Assembly: GCF_002954545.1 (NCBI RefSeq)
Contig: NZ_MSCH01000003.1
Span: 1,837,991-1,901,990 of the forward strand
Direction: 5' to 3'
Source of the DNA: Psychrosphaera saromensis
GTDB taxonomy: Bacteria > Pseudomonadota > Gammaproteobacteria > Enterobacterales > Alteromonadaceae
DNA: 64,000 bases
Made by a program: the position numbers and the translations under genes. Shown here in pieces: positions 26,210 to 36,022 of the stretch. The stretch's first letter is position 1. Every line of letters begins with the position of its first letter. Under the pieces are notes generated by a model. That model was not told where the DNA came from, did no database searches, and saw only the letters and a list, made by a program, of their open reading frames with translations.

Positions 26210-27547
26210 TTAATTCGCTGCTAAACCAGAATTAACCGCTTCAACATCACTACCAGTTAATGAACCAGATGATTGCTTAAGCGTTAACATAGATAGAATA
26301 TAGTCATAACGAGTATTCGCTAAGTTACGTTTAGCGTTAAATAAGCTTTGCGTGCTATTAAGTACGTCAACAATGGTACGAGTACCAACTTCAAAACCAG
26401 CTTGAGTGGCTTTTAAAGCACTTTCAGCTGAAATCACAGACTGCTCTAAAGCTTTTAATGTTGATACTAAGGCAACTACGTCAGAAAATGATGTACGTAC
26501 TTGTCTAACAACTGAGCGGTGAGTTGCTTCCATATCTTGGCTAGCGTAAACATAGTTAGCTTGAGCTTGTTTAACTGCAGCAGATGTAGCGCCGCCTGAA
26601 TAAATTGGTACAACTAAATTTAAACCAACAGACGTCGTATTTAGCGCCGGATTGTTGTAGTCGGTGCCGTAAGACGTACCACTATCATCACTATTATTTA
26701 AACTAGCCGTTAATTTTAACGTAGGGTAATGGCCTGATTTTGCTCGTTGAATATCATATTTAGTTGCTTCAACTAATAACTCTTTAGCTTTTAACTCAAG
26801 GTTATTTTTTTCTGATTGTGTTACCCAATGCTGAATTTTTAATGGTGTTGGCATTGTTGCTTCAAAACGACTTGTATTTAAACCATCAAATTTAGCGTAA
26901 TAGTTACCAGTAATTTCACGTAATGTTTCTTTTGCTATTTCAATACTGTTTTTACCACGAATTTCTTGAGCGACAGCGCTGTCAAAGTTAGCTTGGGCTT
27001 CATGAACATCAGTAATAGCGGTTAAACCAACATTAAAACGTTGTTTAGTTTGTTCTAATTGGCGTTCAATCGCTTTTTTCTCAGCCTGGATGAATTCTAA
27101 ATTGTCCTGGGCTTTTAATACATTAAAGTAAGCTAAAGTTACTCGGGTAATAAGCGCTTGTTGAGAAAGATCAAATCCAGCTTGTGCTTGGAGTGCTCGT
27201 TTTTCAGAAGCATCTAAAGAATACCAAGTACCCATTTCGAAAATAGTTTGAGATAAACTTATGCCATACGATAAAGAGCTTACGTCATCATCATAAGTTG
27301 TAGGGTCACTGTAAGTTTCATAATCAGTGTTAGAGTAACCAGCTGTAAAATTAATTGATGGAAGCAAGCTAGAAAATGCAATGCTTTCAGATGCTTTAGC
27401 TACATCGTATTGTGCTTTAGCTTTTAATGTTTGAGGGTCATTCTTTACCGCATCTTTATATGCTTCTAACAAGTTTGTCGCTTGAACTTGTAAACTTAAT
27501 CCCGATATTAGTAATAACAGGGAGGCCGACAAAAAAGATTTTTTCAT
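26210..27547 (-). CDS. tolC: TolC outer membrane efflux channel
   Basis: Trimeric outer membrane channel shared by type I secretion and multidrug efflux pumps. The 445-residue protein has a signal peptide ending at about VQA-T and the two-repeat helical layout of TolC: LLEAYKDAVKNDPQTLKAKAQYDVAKA, FNVGLTAITDVHEAQANFDSA, FEVGTRTIVDVLNSTQSLFNAKRNL. It is divergent from nudF, the arrangement also found in E. coli. No pump genes are adjacent, as expected for a shared channel. Confidence 0.96.
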   Translation of the reverse strand: MKKSFLSASLLLLISGLSLQVQATNLLEAYKDAVKNDPQTLKAKAQYDVAKASESIAFSSLLPSINFTAGYSNTDYETYSDPTTYDDDVSSLSYGISLSQTIFEMGTWYSLDASEKRALQAQAGFDLSQQALITRVTLAYFNVLKAQDNLEFIQAEKKAIERQLEQTKQRFNVGLTAITDVHEAQANFDSAVAQEIRGKNSIEIAKETLREITGNYYAKFDGLNTSRFEATMPTPLKIQHWVTQSEKNNLELKAKELLVEATKYDIQRAKSGHYPTLKLTASLNNSDDSGTSYGTDYNNPALNTTSVGLNLVVPIYSGGATSAAVKQAQANYVYASQDMEATHRSVVRQVRTSFSDVVALVSTLKALEQSVISAESALKATQAGFEVGTRTIVDVLNSTQSLFNAKRNLANTRYDYILSMLTLKQSSGSLTGSDVEAVNSGLAAN

Positions 27548-27783
27548 TTTTATTCCTTAGGCTGAAGCCAAACTTGCAAAAGTCTATATAGTTTAAAATA
27601 GGTAACAATTAAAATCATTGTAACGTTTCTAATTGATTTACGTAATGTTTTACTTAGATATAAATAAGGCTAAGTGTAACAGAGTATGTATATAACACGT
27701 AATATTAGTGATATCTAATGCAGTGCTTAATGCCCCAGTATTAAATATTAATTAAAATTTATCAGCATAAAGTGAGGACTAAA

Positions 27784-28428
27784 GTGGCAGAAAACAAGTT
27801 TGCATCTCAATTTAATCAAGAAAATGTGGAAATTAAATCTGTAGAGCCTGTATATAATGGATTTTTCAAAATTAACCAATTTACGTTCACCCACGCTTTA
27901 TTCAATGGTGGACAAAGTGAGGTTGTGAGTCGTGAGATTTTTGAAAGAGGTCATGCGGTTGCGGTTCTTCCTTATGATCCGATACAAAATAAAGTCGTGT
28001 TAATTGAGCAAATCAGGATAGGTGCATTAGCGACCAAACAGTCACCTTGGTTATTAGAAGTGGTTGCAGGTATGATTGATAAGCCTGAAGAAACAAGCGA
28101 GGTGGCAATACGAGAGGCTCAGGAAGAGGCCGGTTTGACCATAAATAAACTAATTCCGATACTAGATTATTTATCAAGTCCAGGCGGTACCACAGAGAGA
28201 GTGTATTTATACTTAGGAATAGTTGATTGTAATAATGCGGCTGGTATATTTGGCCTTGATGAAGAACAGGAAGATATTAAAGCTCATGTATTTGACTATA
28301 ATGATGCTATCGATTTACTAAACAGTGGTGAATTAGATAACGCGGCAACGGTTATTTGCATGCAGTGGTTAGCGTTAAATAAATCTAAGTTAGACAAGGA
28401 ATTTGAACTAGATAGAGATGAGGTTTAA
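27784..28428 (+). CDS. nudF: ADP-ribose pyrophosphatase NudF
   Basis: Hydrolyses ADP-ribose to AMP and ribose phosphate. The second in-frame GTG (27784) is chosen because GAGGA lies five bases upstream, giving 214 residues. The Nudix box is perfect (G-x5-E-x7-REAQEEAGL, about residues 96-118), and LSSPGGTTERVYLYLG is typical of this branch. It heads the nudF-yqiB-yqiA-parE block known in enterobacteria. Confidence 0.95.
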   Translation: MAENKFASQFNQENVEIKSVEPVYNGFFKINQFTFTHALFNGGQSEVVSREIFERGHAVAVLPYDPIQNKVVLIEQIRIGALATKQSPWLLEVVAGMIDKPEETSEVAIREAQEEAGLTINKLIPILDYLSSPGGTTERVYLYLGIVDCNNAAGIFGLDEEQEDIKAHVFDYNDAIDLLNSGELDNAATVICMQWLALNKSKLDKEFELDRDEV

Positions 28429-28472
28429 AGACAAGTCTAATATAGATTTGATCACAAAATTATGAGTGTTAA

Positions 28473-28931
28473 ATGATAAAACGTCCGCAAAAATATGTGC
28501 CTAACTTGCAAAAAATGCAAGCTGTGTGCGCCCGCAATTATGCATTGTTATTAAGATTACTGCCTATGGAGTATGCTCAAGATGCAAGTTGGGATATTAA
28601 ATGCGATAAGCATCTAGAGTTCCAATTAAAGGTCATTGAAAGAAGTCGTTATACAGATACGCTCAGTATCATTCAATTAACGTCTCATTTACCTAAGTTT
28701 ATGGTTAGTGAATTTGAGGTTAGAGTTTACCACGATGCTCAAATGGCTGAAGTTATTGGCTTTCAAAAGCATAAGCGATTACGCCAGAACTATCCTTACC
28801 CGAATGCCAAACTACACCATAAAGATGAAAAGTATCAGGTTAATAGCTTGTTAAAAGATTGGCTCAACTTAGTCTTCACAAAACAAAATGAACTCACCAA
28901 TAAAGATGCATTAATGACGCCATCGGTATAA
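28473..28931 (+). CDS. yqiB: YqiB family protein (DUF1249)
   Basis: 152-residue DUF1249 protein of unknown function. Family-typical segments are YVPNLQKMQAVCARNYALLLRLLP at the N-terminus and MAEVIGFQKHKRLRQNYPYPN. Its position 44 bases after nudF and just ahead of yqiA matches the conserved operon, but the cAMP phosphodiesterase gene cpdA that usually follows it is missing. No signal or membrane helix. Confidence 0.93.
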   Translation: MIKRPQKYVPNLQKMQAVCARNYALLLRLLPMEYAQDASWDIKCDKHLEFQLKVIERSRYTDTLSIIQLTSHLPKFMVSEFEVRVYHDAQMAEVIGFQKHKRLRQNYPYPNAKLHHKDEKYQVNSLLKDWLNLVFTKQNELTNKDALMTPSV

Positions 28932-28965
28932 TATAGCGCGCTGTTTAAATTATTTAAAAGTGCGT

Positions 28966-29568
28966 ATGAAATACATTCTTTACTTACACGGGTTTCATTC
29001 TTCACCAAACTCGCAAAAAGCACTGATTTTTAAGAAATTAATTAATGAGAACTTCGATGGAATTGAAGTTTTAGCGCCTCAGTTAGCAGTCATACCTGAT
29101 GATGCAGTTGGCCAACTCAACAAGATAATGAAAACTTATGGTGATGATGTTATTGGCATTGTGGGTAGTTCATTAGGTGGTTTTTTAGCAACGTATTTAC
29201 ATAATAAGTTTAAAAAGCCGATTGTTGTTGTTAATCCAGCGGTAAAACCTTTTGAGTTGTTGCATGAATATTTGGGCGAACAAGTACAACCTATCACGGG
29301 TGAAAAGTATTGTTTGACTGAACAGCACATGAAGCAACTTGAATCTTTATATCAACAAGAGCTTTATCAGGCTGAAAGTATCTGGCTTTTACAGCAAGAA
29401 AAAGATGAAGTTCTGGATTATAAACAAGCGATGGAACGTTATAAAAACTGTAAAATTACATTTGAATTAGGAGGTTGTCATGGCTTTGACGAGTTTGAAC
29501 GATTCCCTAAAAAAATTGCCGATTTTTTTTGTAATAATTCTGCAATAAAACAGTGCAAGTTAAATTGA
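28966..29568 (+). CDS. yqiA: YqiA family esterase
   Basis: Small alpha/beta hydrolase (UPF0227). ATG 28966 is preferred over a GTG six bases upstream because family members begin with MKYILYLHGFHSSP-like sequence. The nucleophile Ser lies in GIVGSSLGGFLA, and the likely acid and base are Asp in LQQEKDEVLDY and His in GGCHGFDEF near the C-terminus. In E. coli the protein has esterase activity. It precedes parE by 96 bases. Confidence 0.93.
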   Translation: MKYILYLHGFHSSPNSQKALIFKKLINENFDGIEVLAPQLAVIPDDAVGQLNKIMKTYGDDVIGIVGSSLGGFLATYLHNKFKKPIVVVNPAVKPFELLHEYLGEQVQPITGEKYCLTEQHMKQLESLYQQELYQAESIWLLQQEKDEVLDYKQAMERYKNCKITFELGGCHGFDEFERFPKKIADFFCNNSAIKQCKLN

Positions 29569-29664
29569 TTTTGCCTATCACTTAAATTTTCCTTTAAGTT
29601 TTAATGCAACATCGTTAATCTCTACAACATCGCATGGAAATTATAGTAATAATTAAATTAATTT

Positions 29665-31554
29665 ATGACCAATAAAACCTATAACGCAGAGTCAATCGAA
29701 GTACTTAATGGGCTCGAGCCAGTTCGTCGTCGTCCTGGTATGTACACAGATACAACGAGACCAAATCACTTAGCTCAAGAAGTAATAGATAATAGTGTCG
29801 ACGAAGCATTAGCCGGCCATGCGTCAAATATTATTGTTATTCTTCATGAAGATAATTCAATTGAAGTACAAGATGATGGTCGTGGTATGCCTGTGGATAT
29901 TCATCCAGAAGAAGGTATTCCAGGGGTAGAGCTTATCCTGACTAAACTTCATGCCGGTGGTAAATTCTCAAATGATAACTATGAATTCTCAGGTGGTTTA
30001 CACGGAGTAGGTGTTTCCGTGGTAAATGCACTAACCACGAGAATGGAAATCAAGGTAAAGCGTGATGCGCAAGAATACCTAATAGCATTTGAAAACGGTG
30101 ACAAAGTACAAGACTTAGAAGTTATAGGTACAGTTGGTCGTCGTAATACAGGTACAAACATACGTTTTTGGCCTGATGCCTCTTATTTTGATACTGCAAA
30201 ATTCTCTAATTCAAAACTGGTACATAATTTACGAGCTAAAGCTGTTTTATGTCCAGGGTTGAGAATTAAATTTGAAAATAAACAAATTAATGAAAGTCAT
30301 GAATGGCATTTTGTTGATGGTCTGAAAGATTATTTAATCGACTCAGTTAAAGGTTATGTCACATTACCAGAAGACCCATTTGTGGGTGTGTTTAAAGGTA
30401 AAATAGAAGCGGTTGAATGGGCTGTAACTTGGTTGCCAGAAGGTGGTGAACTAGTTGCTGAAAGTTATGTGAACTTGATCCCAACAGCGCAAGGTGGAAC
30501 ACACGTAAACGGACTGCGCCAAGGTTTATTGGAAGCGATGCGTGAGTTTTGCGAATTCAGGAATTTATTGCCACGTGGTATTAAACTGACTCCAGAAGAT
30601 ATTTGGGAACGTTGTTCTTATATCCTGTCTGTTAAGATGCAAGACCCTCAGTTTGCTGGTCAAACAAAAGAACGTTTATCATCACGTCAGTGTGCCAATT
30701 TTGTTTCTGGCGCGTTAAAAGACGCTTTTAGTCTTTGGTTAAATACGCATACCGATATATCTGAACAGCTTGCAGAATTGTGTATCTCAAATGCACAAAA
30801 ACGATTAAAAGCAGCTAAGAAAGTTATTCGTAAAAAAGTGACTCAAGGTCCTGCATTACCGGGTAAATTAACCGACTGTAGTAGCCAAGAAAGCCAAAGA
30901 ACTGAATTGTTTTTAGTGGAAGGTGACTCAGCTGGTGGCTCGGCAAAACAAGCAAGAGACCGTGAAATTCAAGCGATTATGCCACTTAGAGGTAAAATCC
31001 TTAACACTTGGGAAGTAGACTCTGGTCAAGTATTAGCATCGGAAGAAGTTCACAATATTTCAATTGCAATAGGTATGGATCCAGATTCAACCGACTTGTC
31101 GCAACTTCGTTATGGCAAGGTTTGTATTTTAGCCGATGCCGACAGCGATGGTTTGCATATTGCTACACTATTATGTGCTTTGTTCATCAAACATTACTAC
31201 GCGTTAGTCGAAGCCGGGCATGTATATGTTGCTATGCCTCCGTTATATCGCATTGACGTTGGTAAAGATGTTTATTATGCACTTGATGAATCTGAAAAAG
31301 ACAGTGTGTTAGATCGCATTGTGGCAGAAAAGAAAAAAGGTAAAGTGAACGTACAACGCTTTAAAGGATTGGGTGAAATGAATCCTTTGCAATTACGTGA
31401 AACGACTATGGATCCTAATACTCGCCGTTTAGTGCAGTTAACAATAGATGAACTTACTCCAACGATGGAAATGATGGATATGTTGTTAGCTAAGAAACGT
31501 TCTGGCGATAGAAAAATATGGTTGGAAAGTAAAGGTAATAAAGCAGAAGTATAA
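29665..31554 (+). CDS. parE: DNA topoisomerase IV subunit B
   Basis: ATPase subunit of topoisomerase IV, which unlinks replicated chromosomes together with ParC (not in this window). The 629-residue length is full. Motifs: VLNGLEPVRRRPGMYTDT, the ATP-binding VDEALAG and DDGRGMPVDIH, GLHGVGVSVVNAL, the switch-lysine region, the TOPRIM EGDSAGGSAKQARDR and DADSDGLHIATLL, then QRFKGLGEMNPLQL. The stop codon is followed one base later by a MITE-like element that may now provide or disturb its terminator. Confidence 0.98.
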   Translation: MTNKTYNAESIEVLNGLEPVRRRPGMYTDTTRPNHLAQEVIDNSVDEALAGHASNIIVILHEDNSIEVQDDGRGMPVDIHPEEGIPGVELILTKLHAGGKFSNDNYEFSGGLHGVGVSVVNALTTRMEIKVKRDAQEYLIAFENGDKVQDLEVIGTVGRRNTGTNIRFWPDASYFDTAKFSNSKLVHNLRAKAVLCPGLRIKFENKQINESHEWHFVDGLKDYLIDSVKGYVTLPEDPFVGVFKGKIEAVEWAVTWLPEGGELVAESYVNLIPTAQGGTHVNGLRQGLLEAMREFCEFRNLLPRGIKLTPEDIWERCSYILSVKMQDPQFAGQTKERLSSRQCANFVSGALKDAFSLWLNTHTDISEQLAELCISNAQKRLKAAKKVIRKKVTQGPALPGKLTDCSSQESQRTELFLVEGDSAGGSAKQARDREIQAIMPLRGKILNTWEVDSGQVLASEEVHNISIAIGMDPDSTDLSQLRYGKVCILADADSDGLHIATLLCALFIKHYYALVEAGHVYVAMPPLYRIDVGKDVYYALDESEKDSVLDRIVAEKKKGKVNVQRFKGLGEMNPLQLRETTMDPNTRRLVQLTIDELTPTMEMMDMLLAKKRSGDRKIWLESKGNKAEV

Positions 31555-31555
31555 C

Positions 31556-31824
31556 TAGGGGCTGTTTATCTTTCATTTTCTGCAACGCTGGCGGCTATTT
31601 GTTGCATCCAGCGAGGCAGAAGACTCGCAAATAGTGGTTCTATTTAAGTGTCTGATAACGAAGTTGGGGTGACAAATAGACCCAGCCCTTCGGGTTGAGG
31701 TTAAATTATCCCCACTCTTTGTTATAAACATACTTATTTAATCCATTAAACCTCGATGTTTATGCCGCGATTGGGAATCATTTACCACTCAACGTTGCGT
31801 AAAATGAAAGGTAAACAGCCCCTA
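31556..31824. mobile_element. MITE-like element with 22-bp terminal inverted repeats
   Basis: The left end (31558-31579, beginning GGGGCTGTTTATC) and right end (31801-31822, ending AAACAGCCCC) are inverted copies over 22 bases with one mismatch, and similarity continues to about 34 bases. The 265-bp element is flanked by TA on both sides (31556-31557 and 31823-31824), suggesting target duplication. It has no coding frame and contains inner hairpins such as CGCTGG/CCAGCG and AAATAG/CTATTT. It probably moved by a transposase encoded elsewhere. Confidence 0.82.
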
Positions 31825-31911
31825 TAAAAACGCTTTATATTTTTACACTCATTAAATCAGAAATTCCACGATGTAGATTAAAGGAATTCTTTTAATCTTT
31901 GGAGCTTAACT

Positions 31912-33483
31912 TTGCGCGCAAATAGCAGGACTAAGATGCAGTCGTCAATATCGACCACAAGCCATTATAATATAAAGGTTGCATGTTTATGCGAAAAAAA
32001 TAGTTGGGGTACGTTAATTCAAGAGCAGTGTTCGCGCACTGGTATCGAAGATGTTAAATTACTATACAAGGGTTTAAGCTCGCTGGAGCCTGATAATAAC
32101 TACGATCTGATTATTTTAGATGAAAGTATAGATGAAAACAGATCCGGTAGTGAGGTTGTTGACGGTTTGTTGGCTGCGGGGATCATTAAACCAACAACAG
32201 GGGTTATCTTGGTCTGCCAAGACTCTAATAATCACATCCATGATTATGACAATCCTTTATTATTACTCGACTTTTTATCGACGCCGTTTAGTGAAAAAGA
32301 CGTTATTGTTAAAATAATGAGTCTAGCTAAAGCCATCATATTATTTAAACCAACGTTAACTTTCATCAGTAATGGTAAGTTATCGTTTGCTTATAAAGCA
32401 CTAAATACCATCCCAAAAGATAATATTTCCATAGATATAATCGAAAAGTTTCTAAAGCTAAAAATCAACTTAACATTTGAAATGGGTAACTTTACTCAGG
32501 TCGTATCGATTTGTAGTAAGCCGAATGTGAAAGGTAAACCGTGGAGCCTTTGGCCTAATTTAAAAGCAAATTATGAATTGGGTAACTGGGAATATTGTCA
32601 TCAATTCTTATCAGAAGAGTCGTTTATCGGATTGCCAGCCGGTTCGATGAAGTTGTTTTGGCAATTAAGAATTTTGTTACAACAGCAAAAATTTGAAGAT
32701 GCGATTGATGTGATTAACACCTATCCATCAAATGAAATGCCAGCGTCTACGGTTCGTTTAGTTTTCCTTGTTTTTACTTTCGCTCAAAGATTCAAGGAAG
32801 CTCAAGAGTTTATTGAACGAAAAATCAGATTGGCAAAACCAAATTCGCTAATTTACGCGAAACTTACTGTCTCCCTTTTCAATATATACCTATATGATTA
32901 TCTGACCTCTGCGTCTAATGACAAAGCTAAGATATTAGATAAGCTAGAATTACGCTTGAATAGTTTTAGTAAAAAACTGGTGGCGAAAAAATTTAGTACT
33001 GAAGTTTCGCTAATAAATATATATTTATTAATTATTAAAGCGGGTACTAAGCCAGATTTAATTAGCAATGCAAAAAATAGATTGGAAGAGGTAAGCAAGT
33101 TAAATGACTCTCCTATTATTAAGTGTCAAATTGCTTATGCATGGTACTTAGTTGGTGAGCATAAGAAAGCGTTTGATGCCTTAGTTAGTGTCGATGCAAC
33201 GTTCGATTCTATGCCTTTAGGTAGTGAACGTTTGATTTTGGGCTTAGTACAAACCCAAATCTTTTATGCTATGTATCACCCAGAGAAAAAGTTTGATGCT
33301 TATCACCGTTTCGGAGATAGACATGTGGATAAACAACGCTATAAATTAGCCTGTAAGTCATACGTAAGAGCGTTGCAACTTGAAAATAATGAACACGTGA
33401 AGGAAAAGCTACATAAAGCGATGATAGATGCTGACTTACCACATTTATCGGGTCATCAACTCATCCCAGATAACGATAGTTGA
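31912..33483 (+). CDS. Receiver-like/TPR protein
   Basis: 523-residue protein with a TTG start supported by GGAG at 31901-31904. Residues about 20-140 resemble a response-regulator receiver domain: a putative phosphoacceptor in YDLIILDESIDENRSGSEVV, and a TPFSEKDVIVKI segment near the last helix. The typical acidic pocket and conserved Lys are not clearly present, so it may be phosphorylation-independent. Residues about 150-510 are helical repeats of TPR type (FEMGNFTQVVSIC, YELGNWEYCHQFL, YAWYLVGEHKKAFDAL, YKLACKSYVRALQLE). Gammaproteobacterial receiver-TPR proteins are mostly uncharacterised. Transcription is monocistronic and convergent with hemW. Confidence 0.78.
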   Translation: MRANSRTKMQSSISTTSHYNIKVACLCEKNSWGTLIQEQCSRTGIEDVKLLYKGLSSLEPDNNYDLIILDESIDENRSGSEVVDGLLAAGIIKPTTGVILVCQDSNNHIHDYDNPLLLLDFLSTPFSEKDVIVKIMSLAKAIILFKPTLTFISNGKLSFAYKALNTIPKDNISIDIIEKFLKLKINLTFEMGNFTQVVSICSKPNVKGKPWSLWPNLKANYELGNWEYCHQFLSEESFIGLPAGSMKLFWQLRILLQQQKFEDAIDVINTYPSNEMPASTVRLVFLVFTFAQRFKEAQEFIERKIRLAKPNSLIYAKLTVSLFNIYLYDYLTSASNDKAKILDKLELRLNSFSKKLVAKKFSTEVSLINIYLLIIKAGTKPDLISNAKNRLEEVSKLNDSPIIKCQIAYAWYLVGEHKKAFDALVSVDATFDSMPLGSERLILGLVQTQIFYAMYHPEKKFDAYHRFGDRHVDKQRYKLACKSYVRALQLENNEHVKEKLHKAMIDADLPHLSGHQLIPDNDS

Positions 33484-33508
33484 TCTTTGCTTAGTACGGG
33501 TTACAAGA

Positions 33509-34657
33509 TTATAAAAACAAATCCACCAAGTCATTGTAAAACTGAATACCTTTTGCAGTGGTTTGGTATTTCCCATCTGATATTTTAGTTAATAATGTCA
33601 GCTCTATTCCTCGGTTTATCTTATCTTCAAGAATACGGGCATCTAGTCCGGTAAGTTGCTGAAAATAATCTAGATAAAATGGTTCTTTTATTCTTAACTT
33701 ATTCATAAAGTATTCAAAAGGGCGGTCGTCTATTTCAACATCCCACACTTTATTCAAATACGGTTTGGTTAAGTCCATATAACCCTTTGGGTGTTTTACT
33801 TTTTCAGTTCGGATTATGTTGTTTTCAGCGACTTGAGTAATTTTGCCATGTGCGCCACAACCAATCCCTAAGTAATCGCCAAAGCGCCAGTAATTTAAAT
33901 TGTGCTTACACTGATATCCGGCTTTAGAATACGCAGATATTTCATATTGAACGAACCCAGCTTCTTTTAATAACTCATGGCCTTGTTGTTGAATATCCCA
34001 AAGGGTTTCATCTTGCGGTAACTTTGGCGGCTGAGAGTAAAACAAAGTATTTGGCTCAATGGTTAATTGATACCAAGATAAATGGGTAGGGTTTAATGCT
34101 ATGGCCTGTTTTAAATCGGACATAGCGTCTTCTAAGCTTTGATCTGGCAAACCATGCATAAGGTCAATGTTAAAAGTATTAACGCTATTAGCGGCATAAG
34201 AGGCGGCTGTTTTGGCCTCATCGTCGTTATGTATTCTGCCTAGCGCTTTAAGTTTGTCTAATTGAAAACTTTGTACACCAATGGATATACGATTAACTCC
34301 AGCCTCAGCAAAGCCAGAGAACTTGTTATATTCTAACGTACCAGGATTGGCCTCTAAGGTGATTTCAATATCGTCTTCAAATTCAATACGCTGTTTTACC
34401 CCATCTAAGATATTGGCAACGGCTTGTTCTGACAATAAACTTGGCGTACCTCCACCAAAAAAGATTGAGTGTAACTTTCGTCCTTGCACATAAGTTAAGT
34501 CTTGGTCTAAATCATCTAATAAATGCGCAACGTATTCAGTTTCTGGTATTTCGCCTTTTTGCGCATGACTATTAAAGTCACAATAAGGGCATTTTTGTAC
34601 ACACCAAGGAATATGAATGTATAAAGATAATGGCGGTAACGCTAATGATATTGGCAA
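33509..34657 (-). CDS. hemW: HemW, heme chaperone / coproporphyrinogen oxidase-like radical SAM protein
   Basis: Radical SAM protein thought to deliver heme to respiratory enzymes rather than to act as a true coproporphyrinogen oxidase. The 382-residue protein carries the [4Fe-4S] motif in HIPWCVQKCPYCDFNSH (CxxxCxxC). It also has FGGGTPSLL, TLEANPGTLE, RISIGVQSF, DLMHGLPDQ, and the GCGAHG motif in the later half. It starts two bases after the rdgB stop, so the two form an operon. Confidence 0.95.
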   Translation of the reverse strand: MPISLALPPLSLYIHIPWCVQKCPYCDFNSHAQKGEIPETEYVAHLLDDLDQDLTYVQGRKLHSIFFGGGTPSLLSEQAVANILDGVKQRIEFEDDIEITLEANPGTLEYNKFSGFAEAGVNRISIGVQSFQLDKLKALGRIHNDDEAKTAASYAANSVNTFNIDLMHGLPDQSLEDAMSDLKQAIALNPTHLSWYQLTIEPNTLFYSQPPKLPQDETLWDIQQQGHELLKEAGFVQYEISAYSKAGYQCKHNLNYWRFGDYLGIGCGAHGKITQVAENNIIRTEKVKHPKGYMDLTKPYLNKVWDVEIDDRPFEYFMNKLRIKEPFYLDYFQQLTGLDARILEDKINRGIELTLLTKISDGKYQTTAKGIQFYNDLVDLFL

Positions 34658-34659
34658 GA

Positions 34660-35259
34660 TTAAAGACCTAACTGTTGAAATTGAGCCATTAATTGTCTTA
34701 ATGCTTTACCACGGTGACTTAATGAATGTTTTTGATCTGGATTTAATTGAGCTGCGGCAAGGTTTAACTGTGGTTGAAAGAAGACTGGGTCGTAGCCAAA
34801 TCCGTTCTCACCTTGTCTTTCTGTGCTTATTACGCCATCCCAACTGCCTTGGCAGATAATTGGTGTAGGGTCATCGGCATGGCGCATAAATACCAGTACG
34901 CAAACAAAACGAGCTTGGCGTTTACTTTCTTCAATTCCATCCAACTGTGTTAATAGTTTATCTATATTGGTTCCGTCTGTTGCACCTTCGCCGGCAAAGC
35001 GAGAAGAGTAAATACCTGGTGCGCCATTTAATGCAGCAACTTCTAATCCTGAGTCGTCCGCTATACAAGGTAAGCCAGTTACCTTAGAGGCATGACGTGC
35101 TTTGATAATGGCATTTTCGACAAAGGTAGTGCCAGTTTCTGGAACTTCTTCAACGTTAAATTCGCTTTGCGGAACCACGTTTAAACCCAAAGGCGCTAAC
35201 ATTTCTTTAAGTTCGTTAACTTTACCTTTGTTACCAGAAGCGAGAAGTATGTCTTTCAT
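34660..35259 (-). CDS. rdgB: RdgB, dITP/XTP pyrophosphatase
   Basis: Removes non-canonical purine nucleotides (dITP, XTP) from the pool. ATG 35259 is chosen over an ATG 12 bases upstream because family members begin with a short strand then SGNKGK. That gives 199 residues. Motifs: LLASGNKGKVNELK, ADDSGLEV, GIYSSRFAGEGATD, GFGYDPVF and SHRGKAL. It precedes hemW with a 2-base gap, as in many gammaproteobacteria. Confidence 0.96.
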   Translation of the reverse strand: MKDILLASGNKGKVNELKEMLAPLGLNVVPQSEFNVEEVPETGTTFVENAIIKARHASKVTGLPCIADDSGLEVAALNGAPGIYSSRFAGEGATDGTNIDKLLTQLDGIEESKRQARFVCVLVFMRHADDPTPIICQGSWDGVISTERQGENGFGYDPVFFQPQLNLAAAQLNPDQKHSLSHRGKALRQLMAQFQQLGL

Positions 35260-35396
35260 TATACAGTCCAAAATAGATAGGAATTAAACTGGCGGAATGA
35301 TAAAGCAGAAAGTCTTAACTTAAAAGGTCTGACTGGGCAACTGGGGAAATCTTTTTGGTCGGCGAGGTTTGTGCAGTCAAGATGAATTTTAGACAT

Positions 35397-35427
35397 AAAA
35401 AAAGGCGCATAAAGATGCACCTTTTTT
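35397..35427 (-). terminator. Terminator after sodB
   Basis: AAAAAGGCGCAT and ATGCACCTTTTT pair with one mismatch around a 4-base loop, with A and T tracts on the flanks. It lies 14 bases after the sodB stop on the minus strand. Confidence 0.8.
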
Positions 35428-35440
35428 AATACCGTTCTAG

Positions 35441-36022
35441 TTATGCAAAGTTAGCGTTTGCAAATTCCCAGTTAACTAAAGACCAGAAACCACCAAGGTA
35501 TTCAGGACGTACGTTACGGTAATCAATATAATAAGCATGTTCCCAAAGATCGACAGTCATAAGCGGTGTAACACCAGCTTCTGTGATTGGAGTACCTGCA
35601 TTAGAAGTATTAACTATGTCTAAAGAACCGTCAGCTAGTTTAACTAACCAAGTCCAGCTTGAACCAAAGTTGTTCACTGCTTTGTCGTTAAATGCCGCTT
35701 GGAATTCAGCAAATGAACCCCATTTTGCATTAATTGCATCAGCAACTGCACCAGTCGCTTCGCCGCCGCCATTAGGGCTCAAAGAGTTCCAGTAGAATGT
35801 GTGGTTCCAAATTTGTGCTGCATTGTTAAATACACCACCTTCAGAAGTCTTAATGATCTCTTCTAAAGTTTTACCTTCGAATTCAGTACCACCAATAAGG
35901 CCATTAAGTTTTACAACGTAAGTGTTGTGATGTTTACCGTGGTGGAAGTCTAATGTCTCAGATGAAATATGAGGTTCTAAAGCGTCTTTTGCATAAGGTA
36001 ACGCTGGTAATTCAAATGCCAT
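35441..36022 (-). CDS. sodB: Iron superoxide dismutase
   Basis: Detoxifies superoxide in the cytoplasm. ATG 36022 is chosen because the family begins [10 protein letters not shown]; a GGAG lies 9 bases upstream. The 193-residue protein shows ligand motifs DFHHGKHH (His), [14 protein letters not shown] (His, with the Fe-type Gln) and [14 protein letters not shown] (Asp, His). The Gln in AAQ and the GGGEATG segment favour iron over manganese. No Fur box was recognised upstream. Confidence 0.96.
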   Translation of the reverse strand: MAFELPALPYAKDALEPHISSETLDFHHGKHHNTYVVKLNGLIGGTEFEGKTLEEIIKTSEGGVFNNAAQIWNHTFYWNSLSPNGGGEATGAVADAINAKWGSFAEFQAAFNDKAVNNFGSSWTWLVKLADGSLDIVNTSNAGTPITEAGVTPLMTVDLWEHAYYIDYRNVRPEYLGGFWSLVNWEFANANFA

